Shown here in pieces: positions 15,598-27,100 of a DNA stretch of 32,047 nucleotides. The DNA lies in the NCBI GenBank assembly GCA_030065775.1, contig JASJDL010000009.1, positions 1 to 32,047 of the forward strand. The letters run 5' to 3'. The position numbers and the translations under genes are program-made. This DNA is from Flavobacteriaceae bacterium. Lineage in GTDB: Bacteria; Bacteroidota; Bacteroidia; Flavobacteriales; Flavobacteriaceae. Below the pieces are notes generated by a model. It did not search any database. It worked only from the letters and a program-made list of their open reading frames with translations, and was not told the origin of the DNA. The first letter of the stretch is position 1; every line of letters begins with the position of its first letter.

Positions 15598-18594
15598 ATG
15601 AAAGTTAAATTACGCATGCATTTGCTGGCATTATTATGTTTTGCATTATGCTCCAGTGCACTTATTGCACAACAAACCGTAACCGGTACGGTTACAGGTG
15701 AAGACGGACCACTACCCGGTGTAAGCGTCGTTATTAAAGGAACATCTCAGGGTACTGAGACAGATTTTGATGGGCTTTACACCCTCAATAATGTTCCATC
15801 AGACGCTACGTTGGTGTTTAGCTTTATCGGTTACAGAACTACCGAAATAGCAGTTGATGGTAGGTCTCAAATTGATGTGACTCTGGAAGTGGATGCCCAG
15901 GCCTTAGACGAAGTAGTCGTCGTAGGTTACGGTTCTACTACCCGTAAGGAGGTAACAACGGCTGTTACGTCTGTGAGTACGGAAGACTTCAACCAGGGTG
16001 TAATTCAGGAACCTACGCAATTACTGCAAGGTAAGGTAGCCGGTTTGACCATCTACAATAAAGGTGGGGACCCGAATACAGCGGCCACAGTCCGTTTAAG
16101 AGGTCTTTCAACTGTCGGAGGTAACACAGAGCCATTAGTTGTCATTGATGGTGTTCTTGGTCAATCGTTGAGTAATGTTGACCCGGCAGATATTGAAAAC
16201 ATTACCGTTTTAAAGGATGGTTCTGCGGCTGCAATTTATGGTACTCGAGGTTCGAGTGGTGTAATCCTGGTAACTACAAAATCGGGTAAAAGCGGACAAC
16301 CATTCACTGTAAATTATAATGGACAATTCTCTACGGCTTCGATTGCAAATGAAATTGATATTATGAATAGAGATGAGTTTTTGGCCGTTGGAGGTACTGA
16401 CTTAGGAAGTGACACAGACTGGAGAGATGAGGTGACGCGTACCGCCTTTACGCAAGTGCACAATATTGCTGCTATTGGTGGTAGTGATGATGCCAACTAT
16501 CGAGTTTCACTAAATTACAGGGATACAGAAGGTATTTTAGAAAATTCAGGGTTTGAGCAGGTCAACGTGAGAGCGAAATTATCTGGTAAAATTTTAAACG
16601 ATAAATTAAAAATCGATTTTAATTCTGCTTTGACACAACGTGATAGTGACTTTGGATTCAATGAAGCCCTACGTTATGCTGTGTTGTACAACCCAACTGC
16701 CCCAATCTTCGGAGCTGATGCACCTTTCGCATTTAATTCAGATCAATTCGGTGGTTATTTTGAAACGTTAGGTTTATTTGACAGTTTTAACCCTGTTTCA
16801 ATCGCAGAGCAAAATAGAAATACGGGGGCGAGAAGCATTCTAAATTACAGTGTTGATTTAAGATACAACTTCTCGGATGAGTTGTCTGCCCAATTGAGCA
16901 TAGGTCAGCAAAATGAAAAAAATAGAAACAGAGAATACTATCCTACTACTGCCTTCTTTAGAGGAAATGCCTTAAGTCCGTTTAGAAAAGGTTTGGCGCG
17001 ATTCTTTAGCAACGAAATTGAGAATACAACATTAGAATTATTCGGAACCTGGAATAAAACGTTCAGTGATACATTCACACTAAAACTAACCGGTGGTTAT
17101 TCTTGGCAGGAGACAGATTACAATGAGTACTTCTTATCATTAGGTGACTTCCCTCCTGGTGTTAACTTTAACTTTGATGACGCCATCGAAGTCTCACAGG
17201 ATTTGTTAGAAGCAGGACGTGTTCAGGCGAATAGCGGAAGAAATGATGATGACAGAATTATAGCATTCTTTGCGCGTGCTAACGCAACCATAGACGATGC
17301 TATCTATTTGAATGCTTCGGTGAGACGTGAAGGGTCTACAAGATTTGGTTCTGAAAATCAGTGGGGTGTATTCCCTGCCTTCGCAGTGGGTGCCGACTTA
17401 AATAAGTATTTGGAATTAGACAATGTAAACCTGCTTAAGGTAAGACTAGGTTATGGGGTTACTGGTGCAATTCCACCTCAGCAAGGTCTTGCTCAAACAA
17501 CCTTCAATGTGAGTAACGGTTCGAACGGATTCGGATCAGCGTCCACAGGTTTAGGAAGTAGGGCTCCGAATCCCGATTTACAGTGGGAAGAAAAAAGAGA
17601 ATTGAACCTAGGGTTTGAATTTGCTACAGACCGCTTCTCCGCGACACTAGATTTATATAATAGAGACATCGTTGATTTCATTCAATTGGTGAACGTAGAC
17701 GCCGCAGTATTTGGTTTTTCAACACAATGGCAAAATGCGGGTGAGTTAAATACCCAGGGTATAGAGCTGACAGCAAATTATGATCTAGTCAAAAATGATA
17801 AAGTCACCTATAATACAGGTATTGTATTTAACACTTATACCACAAAACTAGAAAAGAATGTTGGTGGTGATAGAACAACAGGTAATTTAGGAGCTCCAGG
17901 CCAGAATGATACGAACGTAATTCTTGTAAGAGAAGGGCAAGAAGTCGGTCAGATTTGGGGACCGGTATTCACAGGTGAGGTTGATGGAGACGGAACTCCA
18001 ATTTTGGCAGACCTCAACGGAGATGGCGTCTTGGTCACTGATCAAGGTAGTGCCTTAGCCGATGATGCTGACTTTGCTGTATTAGGTAAAGGTTTCCCAG
18101 ATTTTGAAATTGGATGGACGAATCAGGTTACTATAGGTAATTGGGATATCAATGCCTTCTTTAGAGGTGCGTTTGGACATAGTTTAGTAAACGCGTTCCG
18201 TGCGTTTTATGAGCCCAGAATTGGATCGCAGTCATCGTATAACTTTATAAATACTGATTTGGCGAGAGATGATATAAGAACAGCGCAATTTAGTTCCTAC
18301 TATGTTGAGAAAGCTGACTTCTTTAGACTAGATAACTTGTCTGTGGGATATAATTTTGATATTAACAATAGTTATATCAAGAACATTAGAGTATCTCTTG
18401 CAGGTCAAAATGTATTTACGATTACAGATTATACCGGTGCAGATCCTGAGCCAGCTTTACAAGATTTTGGTTCGCTCGATAATGCAGGATTTCTCGATAG
18501 AACAAATCCGGATGTGTTAGCACCAGGTATTGACAGACGTTACAACTACTTTGCGTCTCGTACGTTTACGCTTGGTGTAAATATTAACTTTTAA
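15598..18594 (+). CDS. SusC/RagA family TonB-linked outer membrane protein
   Basis: CarboxypepD-like plug GTVTGEDGPLPGVSVVIKGTSQGTETDFDGLYTL, TonB box-like DEVVVVGYGS, LKDGSAAAIYGTRGSSGVILVTTKSG, C-terminal beta-barrel ending INF. Confidence 0.97.
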   Translation: MKVKLRMHLLALLCFALCSSALIAQQTVTGTVTGEDGPLPGVSVVIKGTSQGTETDFDGLYTLNNVPSDATLVFSFIGYRTTEIAVDGRSQIDVTLEVDAQALDEVVVVGYGSTTRKEVTTAVTSVSTEDFNQGVIQEPTQLLQGKVAGLTIYNKGGDPNTAATVRLRGLSTVGGNTEPLVVIDGVLGQSLSNVDPADIENITVLKDGSAAAIYGTRGSSGVILVTTKSGKSGQPFTVNYNGQFSTASIANEIDIMNRDEFLAVGGTDLGSDTDWRDEVTRTAFTQVHNIAAIGGSDDANYRVSLNYRDTEGILENSGFEQVNVRAKLSGKILNDKLKIDFNSALTQRDSDFGFNEALRYAVLYNPTAPIFGADAPFAFNSDQFGGYFETLGLFDSFNPVSIAEQNRNTGARSILNYSVDLRYNFSDELSAQLSIGQQNEKNRNREYYPTTAFFRGNALSPFRKGLARFFSNEIENTTLELFGTWNKTFSDTFTLKLTGGYSWQETDYNEYFLSLGDFPPGVNFNFDDAIEVSQDLLEAGRVQANSGRNDDDRIIAFFARANATIDDAIYLNASVRREGSTRFGSENQWGVFPAFAVGADLNKYLELDNVNLLKVRLGYGVTGAIPPQQGLAQTTFNVSNGSNGFGSASTGLGSRAPNPDLQWEEKRELNLGFEFATDRFSATLDLYNRDIVDFIQLVNVDAAVFGFSTQWQNAGELNTQGIELTANYDLVKNDKVTYNTGIVFNTYTTKLEKNVGGDRTTGNLGAPGQNDTNVILVREGQEVGQIWGPVFTGEVDGDGTPILADLNGDGVLVTDQGSALADDADFAVLGKGFPDFEIGWTNQVTIGNWDINAFFRGAFGHSLVNAFRAFYEPRIGSQSSYNFINTDLARDDIRTAQFSSYYVEKADFFRLDNLSVGYNFDINNSYIKNIRVSLAGQNVFTITDYTGADPEPALQDFGSLDNAGFLDRTNPDVLAPGIDRRYNYFASRTFTLGVNINF

Positions 18595-18611
18595 TTAAAA
18601 ACTTTATAACA

Positions 18612-20231
18612 ATGAAAAGTTTGATAAAATTGACATTCTTATTCAGTATACTATTCTTAGCATATTCATGTACTGATCTAGATGAGGTGTTAGAAGATGA
18701 ATTAACGACGGAGTTCTCCGATCCGGGTGTTGCGGTAATTGAGGGAGCTACTTCTGGAGGAGTTTTTCCACCAGCGGCACTGGTACCATCGTATAATCGA
18801 TTGAGAAACGGTTCTGCAAATCACGGTAGCTATTATTCGGTGCAAACAGTTGCTTCGGATGAGCATGCTATCGGCCAGAAAGGTGGTGACTGGTTTGATG
18901 GAGGTGTTTGGTTACGAATTCATAGGCATACCTATGAATCAGCCAATGGACAAATTAATAATATATGGACCGACGCCTATGGAGGTATCAGCGAAGTAAA
19001 TTTAGCCATTGCAAGCGGTGCATTATCGGCTGCTGAACTTGCGCAGGCGAAAGTGATTCGTGCTTTCTTCTATTGGAGGCTGTTAGATAATTTTGGAAGA
19101 GTGAAATTAGTGACAGAATCGGCCGCTGACCCACCTCAATCGAGTAGAGTTGATGTTTTCAACTTTGTTGAGAGTGAATTACTAGATGCGATTGGAATCG
19201 GCGCTGTTACTGGGAGTATGGATTTATCAGCAAGCCCATTGGGTACTGCGGCGCAGCCGTATATCGTGAACCAATATGGTGCCTTGTCATTTCTAGCGAA
19301 ATTATACTTAAACGCAGAGGTATATACAGGTGTTGCCCGATTCCAGGAAGCTGACTGGGCAGCGAGTTACGTAATAGATAATGGTCCCTACATGTTGAGT
19401 GACGCGAGTATTTCAGTTCCTAACTTGGCGAAAAGGCCAGACGTTGCTTCTGACCCTGATGAGTTAACTGGTTATGCTGCCGCATTTGCTCCGAATAATC
19501 AATTCAACCCTGAAATGATCTGGTCGATTTATTATGATGAGACTTTTCCAAATGATCAACCTCAGATGAACTTTGTACAAATGCACTTGCACTATAGTTC
19601 TCAGTTGACCTATGCTTTAGATGAGCAACCATGGAATGGATATCAGGTATTAGAGGAATTCTACAATAGTTACGAAAACGGTGATGCCAGAAAAACAGCG
19701 AACTTCTTGGTTGGACCGCAATCTGATTTTGGAGGATCGGCTTTATTAGATTTCGCCTCTGATGATCCTGACCTGGTAGTTGATTATACACCAGCTATTA
19801 ATGAATTAGAGCCAAACTCAATTCGTCAAAGCGGTGTTAGACAAAATAAATTCAGTTACCAATTGTTTAGTAGAAGAAGTATGAACAATGATTACCCATT
19901 ATTCAGATTAGGTTATGTTCATTTAATTCGAGCTGAAGCAAGAGCAAGAGAGGCCGGAGACTGGAGTCTGGCTGAACCCGATGTAACTGCTATTAGAGCA
20001 AGAGCAGGATTAGGCGCATTGCCTTCTATTACAGCTGACAGCTTCTTTGATGAATTAGGTAGAGAAATGTTCTTGGAATCTGACCGTAGAACAAGTTTGG
20101 TTCGTTTTGGTAAATATGGTGATGCATGGTGGGAGAAAGCTGCTAGTGCAGACTTTAGAACTGTATTCCCAATTCCTCAGAATCAGATTGATGCTTCCGG
20201 AGGTACTTTAACACAAAACCCAGGATACTAA
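18612..20231 (+). CDS. RagB/SusD family nutrient uptake outer membrane lipoprotein
   Basis: Lipobox (FLAYSC) then acidic TDLDEVLEDE; directly after susC; C-terminal VTAIRARAGLGALPSITADSFFDELGREMFLESDRRTSLVRFGKYGDAWW and FPIPQNQIDASGGTLTQNPGY. Confidence 0.95.
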   Translation: MKSLIKLTFLFSILFLAYSCTDLDEVLEDELTTEFSDPGVAVIEGATSGGVFPPAALVPSYNRLRNGSANHGSYYSVQTVASDEHAIGQKGGDWFDGGVWLRIHRHTYESANGQINNIWTDAYGGISEVNLAIASGALSAAELAQAKVIRAFFYWRLLDNFGRVKLVTESAADPPQSSRVDVFNFVESELLDAIGIGAVTGSMDLSASPLGTAAQPYIVNQYGALSFLAKLYLNAEVYTGVARFQEADWAASYVIDNGPYMLSDASISVPNLAKRPDVASDPDELTGYAAAFAPNNQFNPEMIWSIYYDETFPNDQPQMNFVQMHLHYSSQLTYALDEQPWNGYQVLEEFYNSYENGDARKTANFLVGPQSDFGGSALLDFASDDPDLVVDYTPAINELEPNSIRQSGVRQNKFSYQLFSRRSMNNDYPLFRLGYVHLIRAEARAREAGDWSLAEPDVTAIRARAGLGALPSITADSFFDELGREMFLESDRRTSLVRFGKYGDAWWEKAASADFRTVFPIPQNQIDASGGTLTQNPGY

Positions 20232-20254
20232 ACGAAAGTTTTTTCTATATTTGA

Positions 20255-20286
20255 GGGTTGCTCTACATGAGCAACCCTTTTTTTTT
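20255..20286 (+). terminator. Strong intrinsic terminator after susD
   Basis: GGGTTGCTC tacat GAGCAACCC + T9; 9-bp perfect stem, 5-nt loop. Confidence 0.88.
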
Positions 20287-20287
20287 G

Positions 20288-23200
20288 ATGATGTGCCGAT
20301 TTATAAGTTTATTCATTGTTCTTTTATCAATTTCATGCACTACTAATGAAAATACAGAACAGACCTTGTTTGTACTGAAAGATGCATCAACCGGGATTGA
20401 TTTTAACAATTCATTGACCTATACCGAACGCTTTAACCCATATACCTACAGAAATTTTTACAACGGCGGTGGGGTCGCTATTGGTGACATTAATAATGAT
20501 GGACTCGAAGATATTTTTTTTACCGGAAATCTTGTCGATAATAAATTATATATAAACAAAGGAGATTGGCAATTTGAGGATATTACTAAAACTGCAGGAG
20601 TTTCTTGTCCGAATGTATGGTCGACTGGAGCCACATTCGCAGATGTTAATGGCGATGGTTTTCTCGATATATACGTGTGTAAGTCTGGCCCTCCGGGGGG
20701 AACGAATCGTCATAACGAGCTATTTATAAATAATGGTGACCTTACCTTTACAGAAGCCTCAAAAGAATACGGCTTAGCCATTGAAGGCCTATCAGTTCAC
20801 GCTGCATTCTTCGACTATGACAAGGATGGTGATCTAGACGTCTACATCTTAAATAATTCTATTAAATCTATAGGAAATTTCGACTTGGTAAAAGATCAGC
20901 GCACAATTCCTGATGAAACCGGCAGCGGAAATAAATTCTTAAGAAATGACAATGGTAAATTCATCGATATCACTCAAGATGCTGGTGTATATTCAAGTAA
21001 GATCGGATTCGGACTAGGAATTACACTTGGCGACTTCAATAATGACCACTGGATAGATATTTTTATCTCCAATGATTTTTTTGAAAAAGATTATTTATAT
21101 ATCAATAATAAAAAAGGAGGGTTCACCGAAGAATTAGAAAATCGTTTTGAATCTATCTCCATGGGTGCTATGGGCGCTGATTTTGCCGATCTGGATAACG
21201 ATTTGAATAATGATCTTTTTGTTACAGAAATGCTGCCCAGATCTTTAGAACGGCAAAAAGTGAAAATAGTTTTTGAGTCTTGGGATAAGCAGCAGGTTGC
21301 CAAACGACAAGGCTATTTTAATCAATATTCACGAAATACCCTACAAAGGAATTTAGGAGACGGTTCATTCGTTGAGCTAGGAAGACAGGCCAACGTCTCC
21401 GCTACTGAATGGAGCTGGAGTGCTTTATTATTTGATATGAATAATGATGGAACAAGAGATATTTTCGTCAGTAATGGAATCTATAAGGACTTGTTAGATA
21501 GAGACTACCTAACATATGAAGCAAATGAAGAGACCATACGTAATAGAATAAATAGTGATGAAAAAGAGGTGATCAAAAAGTTAATTGATGCGATGCCCTC
21601 TAAAGCAGTATCAAATGCGGTATATCAAAATAAAGGGAGCTTTGAATTTGAAGAAAAAGCTCTGGAATGGGGCTTGGCCACACCAAGTTTTAGCAATGGA
21701 AGTGCTTATGGTGATCTCGATAATGACGGAGATCTGGATCTGGTCGTTAACAACGTGAACATGCCTTCTTTTATCTATCAAAATAAAACCGATACGCTCT
21801 CGAATAGAAGTATCACTATACAATTAGCCCAGAAAAATAGTAATCCTAGTGCAATTGGTGCAAAAGTTGTGATTTACTATGATGGCCATAAAAAAATATA
21901 TGGTGAAAATTTCACTTCAAAAGGTTTTCAAAGTAGTACACCTTCAAAAATTCACTTTGGGGTTGGTGAAGCGTCTAAAATAGATTCACTCTGGGTTCAA
22001 TGGCCTGATGGCAATTCTTCCTTTCATAGCAATTTAGCAACAAATAGACTGCATACCCTATACTACCCTTCTATCAAAAGCAAAAATGATTTTTTGAATT
22101 CCGGAAAAGACAATCACCAGCTCCAGAAAATAGAAACCATTGCAAATCACACACATGTTGAAAATAAATATATCGATTTTAACAATGAGCGTTTATTACC
22201 TCAAATGTATAGCAACGAAGGGCCCGCATTAGCCTGTGAAGATCTCAATCATGATGGAGTTACGGATTTTTTTATTGGCGGTGCCAAAAATCAGACGGCA
22301 AATCTATTCTTGTCTTCACCACAAGGATATACTAAAATAGATGAGCCATTTCAGAAAGATATCGGCTCAGAAGACGTTGAAGCCACATTTTTTGATGCAG
22401 ATAATGACGGCGACCTCGATCTTTATGTTTGCCATGGAGGTAAAGCCTTTTCACCACACTCTGCTGATCTGCACGATAGTTATTACAGGAATGAAAATAA
22501 TTCTTTTATCAAATCTGAGATAAAATTCCCAAAACCGATCAGTTCGGCTGTAGCAGTAGCCTCAGATTATGACAATGATGGTGACCAAGATCTCTTTGTT
22601 GGCGAACGCTATAAGACGAATTTATATGGACAGCCAGGATCAGGATATTTGCTTCAAAATGACGGAGACGGAAATTTTGAAGTCATAGACATAGAAGCGT
22701 TCAAAAATATAGGCATGATAACCGATGCTGTATGGCTCGATATCAATAAAGATGGCTGGCAAGATCTTATTATTGCTGGAGAATGGATGCCTTTAAAGAT
22801 TTATATAAATGAGCAATCAGAATTTAAAGATAAAACCCTTGAATACGGACTGAAAAATTCATCAGGCCTATGGACCACGATAGCACTAAAAGACATTGAT
22901 AACGACGGAGATCAGGACATCATCGCAGGTAATATCGGATTGAACACATTTTTAGCACCCGAAATGCGAATGTACATCTCTGATTTTGACCAAAACGGAT
23001 TTAAAGAACAGCTAATTTGTAAAAAAATAAATGGCAAGTACTACCCTATTGTTGATAAAGATGAATTGATCTCACAAATTCCTCCCTTAAAGAAGAAGTT
23101 ATTATATTATAAAGACTATGCAAGAGCCGACATCAACGCGATTTTCGGTAAGGAGCGCATAGATAACACCTTTTATTTAGCTGTAAATATGTTGGAAAGT

Positions 23201-23551
23201 ACCATATTTTATAATGAAAATAATAAATTTGAGCCCAGAAAACTACCTTCGGAAGTTCAATATGCTCCCGTTTATGCAATTACATCATCAGATATAGATG
23301 GCGATGGGCAAATAGATTTAATTTTTGGAGGAAATCAATATTTAGTAAAACCGCAATTTGGAAAGTATGATGCTTCAAAAGGATGGTGGGTAAAAGGACC
23401 TTTTCATAAGGACATTTCTGAATATCAGGTGAACACATTAAATATCCGAGGCCAAATAAGGGAATTAAATTGGTTGACACATAACAACAGTAAGATACTA
23501 ATAGTCGCAAAAAATAATGACAAAACAGCATTTTATAAGTACAAGGATTAA
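20288..23551 (+). CDS. FG-GAP/VCBS repeat + ASPIC/UnbV domain lipoprotein (paralog 1)
   Basis: Likely start ATG 20288/20291 (MMCRFISLFIVLLSISC); the TTG at 20258 lies inside the terminator stem. Many DxNxDGxxD repeats; ASPIC/UnbV-like IGAKVVIYYDGHKKIYGENFTSKGFQSSTPSKIHFGVG. Confidence 0.93.
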   Translation: MMCRFISLFIVLLSISCTTNENTEQTLFVLKDASTGIDFNNSLTYTERFNPYTYRNFYNGGGVAIGDINNDGLEDIFFTGNLVDNKLYINKGDWQFEDITKTAGVSCPNVWSTGATFADVNGDGFLDIYVCKSGPPGGTNRHNELFINNGDLTFTEASKEYGLAIEGLSVHAAFFDYDKDGDLDVYILNNSIKSIGNFDLVKDQRTIPDETGSGNKFLRNDNGKFIDITQDAGVYSSKIGFGLGITLGDFNNDHWIDIFISNDFFEKDYLYINNKKGGFTEELENRFESISMGAMGADFADLDNDLNNDLFVTEMLPRSLERQKVKIVFESWDKQQVAKRQGYFNQYSRNTLQRNLGDGSFVELGRQANVSATEWSWSALLFDMNNDGTRDIFVSNGIYKDLLDRDYLTYEANEETIRNRINSDEKEVIKKLIDAMPSKAVSNAVYQNKGSFEFEEKALEWGLATPSFSNGSAYGDLDNDGDLDLVVNNVNMPSFIYQNKTDTLSNRSITIQLAQKNSNPSAIGAKVVIYYDGHKKIYGENFTSKGFQSSTPSKIHFGVGEASKIDSLWVQWPDGNSSFHSNLATNRLHTLYYPSIKSKNDFLNSGKDNHQLQKIETIANHTHVENKYIDFNNERLLPQMYSNEGPALACEDLNHDGVTDFFIGGAKNQTANLFLSSPQGYTKIDEPFQKDIGSEDVEATFFDADNDGDLDLYVCHGGKAFSPHSADLHDSYYRNENNSFIKSEIKFPKPISSAVAVASDYDNDGDQDLFVGERYKTNLYGQPGSGYLLQNDGDGNFEVIDIEAFKNIGMITDAVWLDINKDGWQDLIIAGEWMPLKIYINEQSEFKDKTLEYGLKNSSGLWTTIALKDIDNDGDQDIIAGNIGLNTFLAPEMRMYISDFDQNGFKEQLICKKINGKYYPIVDKDELISQIPPLKKKLLYYKDYARADINAIFGKERIDNTFYLAVNMLESTIFYNENNKFEPRKLPSEVQYAPVYAITSSDIDGDGQIDLIFGGNQYLVKPQFGKYDASKGWWVKGPFHKDISEYQVNTLNIRGQIRELNWLTHNNSKILIVAKNNDKTAFYKYKD

Positions 23552-24131
23552 TTTCAATTTGCTTATTACCTTTGTGCTGACTTTAACTATTATGAATAGT
23601 TGTAAAAAGTCCGCTTATACAGAATTGGTGAGAGCAGAGTTAGCTACAGAGGTCATCAATGATTCTCTCAAATTCGGATTAAAATTAGGAGTCCCTCGTC
23701 AACATTTTTATGACATCTGTTGGCAACTAAATAAAGAACAAAAAGTGAAGCAAGGGCCATTGAATAATTTCGTAGAATACAAGCTTCCAACAAAAAACAA
23801 AGACCGTGTGGAAGAACGAATAACGATGCTTTTCTACGGCATATTTGATGAGGAAAAAATTATGACCGGTCTCGATATGAAATTTTATTTTGATGCCTGG
23901 TCTCCATGGAATAAATCACTACATGCTGACAAGCTCATACCGGTTGTAAAAGACACCTTATTGTCGTGGTACCCTGGAAACAACTTCATTCCAATCACGC
24001 TAAAGAAAAGTGATAAAGAAGTTCTGATTAAAGTAGATGGAAATCGTCGCATACTCATAGAATCTCCCAAGGATAGTAGACAGCTAGATGTCAGAATCGA
24101 TGACCTAAGGTATGTTGAAGGCATTAATTAA
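23517..24131 (+). CDS. Small lipoprotein of unknown function
   Basis: Lipobox (TLTIMNSC); LKFGLKLGVPRQHFYDICWQLNKEQKVKQGPLNNFVEYKLP; overlaps upstream gene end by 35 nt, 12 nt before next ORF. Confidence 0.8.
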   Translation: MTKQHFISTRINFNLLITFVLTLTIMNSCKKSAYTELVRAELATEVINDSLKFGLKLGVPRQHFYDICWQLNKEQKVKQGPLNNFVEYKLPTKNKDRVEERITMLFYGIFDEEKIMTGLDMKFYFDAWSPWNKSLHADKLIPVVKDTLLSWYPGNNFIPITLKKSDKEVLIKVDGNRRILIESPKDSRQLDVRIDDLRYVEGIN

Positions 24132-24143
24132 TCGAATACACGT

Positions 24144-27100
24144 ATGACCTATACTAGACTGATAATTGCTCTTTTAATTGTAGTGAACTTTTCTTGTAAC
24201 AAAGCTCAAGACGAACCTTCTCCAGAAATGTTTAAACTGTTGGACACCTCGGAAACCGGGATCAATTTTCTCAATGAACTTAGTTATAGCGATCAATTCA
24301 ACGTATATAAGTATCGAAATTTTTACAATGGCGGAGGTGTGGCGATTGGTGATATAAATAATGACAGTCTACCCGATCTTTACTTTACAGCCAATCAATC
24401 AAAGAATAGGCTTTACTTAAACAAAGGGAACTTCAAGTTTGAAGATATAACAGACAACTCTAAAACAGCTGGAACCAAGCCCTGGTCTACCGGGGTCTCT
24501 ATGGTCGATATTAATGCCGATGGCTTACTGGACATTTATGTTTGCAATTCTGGTGATATTAATGGAGAGAATAAACAAAATGAACTGTTTATTAATAACG
24601 GTGACCTTACCTTTACTGAAGCAGCAGCAGCATATAATTTAGATGATAAGGGTTTTTCAACACATGCTTCTTTTTTTGACTTTGATAAAGATGGTGATCT
24701 CGATGTCTATATTTTAAATAATTCCTATCAAGCAATTGGCAGCTTTGACCTCAGAAGAAATGAACGGCCTAAAAGAGACCTTTTAGGTGGTGATAAATTA
24801 ATGGAAAATGTTGATGGCAAATTTATAGACATCAGTGAAAAAGCAGGTATCTACGGTAGCGTGGTAGGTTTTGGTCTGGGAGTAACTGTTGGTGATGTTA
24901 ATAATGACGGATGGGAAGATATTTACATCTCCAATGATTTTTTTGAACGAGATTACCTGTATATCAATAATCAGAACGGAACATTCTCAGAGCAACTTGA
25001 AAACCAAATTGCGGCCACAAGTGCGGCCTCGATGGGCGCTGATATGGCGGACATCAATAATGATGGTTATAATGATATTTTTGTAACTGATATGCTACCA
25101 TCTGAATATCAACGTCTTAAAACAGTTACAACATTTGAAGACTGGAACAAATATCAATTAAAGGTCACTAATGGCTACCACCATCAATTCACAAGAAATA
25201 CGCTTCAGTTGAACAACGGCAATAATTCCTTTAGCGAAATAAGTAGATTGAGCGGTGTTGCGGCTTCAGATTGGAGCTGGGGTGCCTTATTCTTTGATAT
25301 GGACAATGATGGTCTCAAAGACCTTTATATCGCTAATGGAATCTACAAAGACCTTACCGATCAAGATTACCTGCAATATATCTCTAATGAAGAAGTCATT
25401 AAATCAATCGTGGCGAATGATAAAGTTGACTACAAACGACTGATCGATATCATCCCATCAAGAAAAGTAAAGAACCATGCATATAAAAACCAGGGAAACT
25501 TACAGTTCGACGTATATGAGGAATCAGGACTATGGACTGAGAGCTTTTCAAATGGCGCCGCTTATGGTGATTTAGATAATGACGGTGACCTCGATCTGGT
25601 AGTTAACAATTTGAATATGGAATCATTTGTTTATGAAAATACTTCTGACCAAAGAAAAAATTCAAATTATATCAAATTAGTATTACAAGGTGAAGGTAAA
25701 AATACAGGCGCTATAGGTGCCAAAGTGGAGGTTCAAAATTCAAATATTAGTGTTGAAAATCAACCTGCAAGAGGTTTTCAGTCCAGCATGGATCCACGAA
25801 TAAATATTGGCATTCCAACGAATGATCCTGTAAATCTAAAAATCACATGGCCATCAGAAAAAGTATCTTTCCTGAATAATATTCAAGTGAATCAAACGAT
25901 CTACCTAAGTGAAAAAGACGCAAAACTTGTGCAACCTGAAGATCGAGATTATAAGACGCCTATCTTCAAGAAAAATTCCCTTAAAATAGATTACAAACAC
26001 CAGGAAAATATCTTTGTAGACTTCCATAGAGATCGTTTACTCAATCATATGTGTAGTACAGAAGGACCAAAACTTTCGATGGCAGATCTAAACAATGACG
26101 GGTTTGAAGAGCTCTTTATTGGAGGTTCTAAGGGAAACCCTGCTCAATTATTTCAAGGAAATGCCACCGGGTTTTCTGAAGTAAGCTCAAGTACTTTTAT
26201 CAAAAATAGCAATTCAGAAGATAGCTCCAGCCTCTTCTTTGATGCTGATGGCGATGGTGATTTAGACCTCTACGTTTGCAGTGGTGGTGTAGAATACTCG
26301 CAATTTGCGGTTGAATTTTTAGACCGGCTTTATATAAACAATGGTGCGGGTGACTTTACCCTCTCTGATCAAAAGCTACCTTCTTTGAATTCATACCATA
26401 GTACTTCAACTGTCACTGCTTCTGATATAGACAATGATGGTGATCTTGATTTATTTGTGGGAGAACGCATTGTCCCATTAAAATACGGGGTTCCAGGTTC
26501 AGGATTCATTTTAGAAAATAATGGTAAGGGTATTTTTACAAACGTTACAGATACCAAAGCCAAAGACCTGATTGATTTAGGAATGATTACCGATGCAACT
26601 TTTGAAGATATAGATAAAGATGGAGATGAAGACCTGATGATTATTGGTGAGTTCATGGGAATTGAGCTTTTTATAAATGATAAAGGCTCATTCAAAAAAC
26701 AAGTTGACAATCCCATTTCTAACTTAAAAGGATGGTGGAATACAATTCATAAATCAGATCTCGATAATGATGGTGATCTTGACTTTATACTAGGAAATCA
26801 TGGGTTGAACAGCAGATTTAAAGCCAGTAATGAAAAGCCTATAACCCTGTATTCGGGCGACTTCGACAACAATGGCTTCATTGACCCCATCCTGACATTC
26901 AGAGCAGTCAATAATAAAGATTATCCTTATGCATTACGGCATAATTTAATCGATCAGATCAAATCTTTAAAAAAGAAATTTCCTGATTATCAGTCGTTCA
27001 AAAATTCTGATATAACCCAAATGTTTGATGAAAAGCAACTTCAGAATAGTAAGGCCTTAGAGGCCAATACGCTTTCTTCAATAATTTTAATTAATAAAGG

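Noticed and set aside
20258-20287. Upstream TTG start for VCBS paralog 1
   Set aside because: Lies inside the susD terminator stem; the signal peptide begins naturally at MMCRF (20288/20291).
26369-26716. 115-aa minus-strand ORF within VCBS paralog 2
   Set aside because: Ser/Pro-rich shadow of Asp/Gly repeat codons on the opposite strand.
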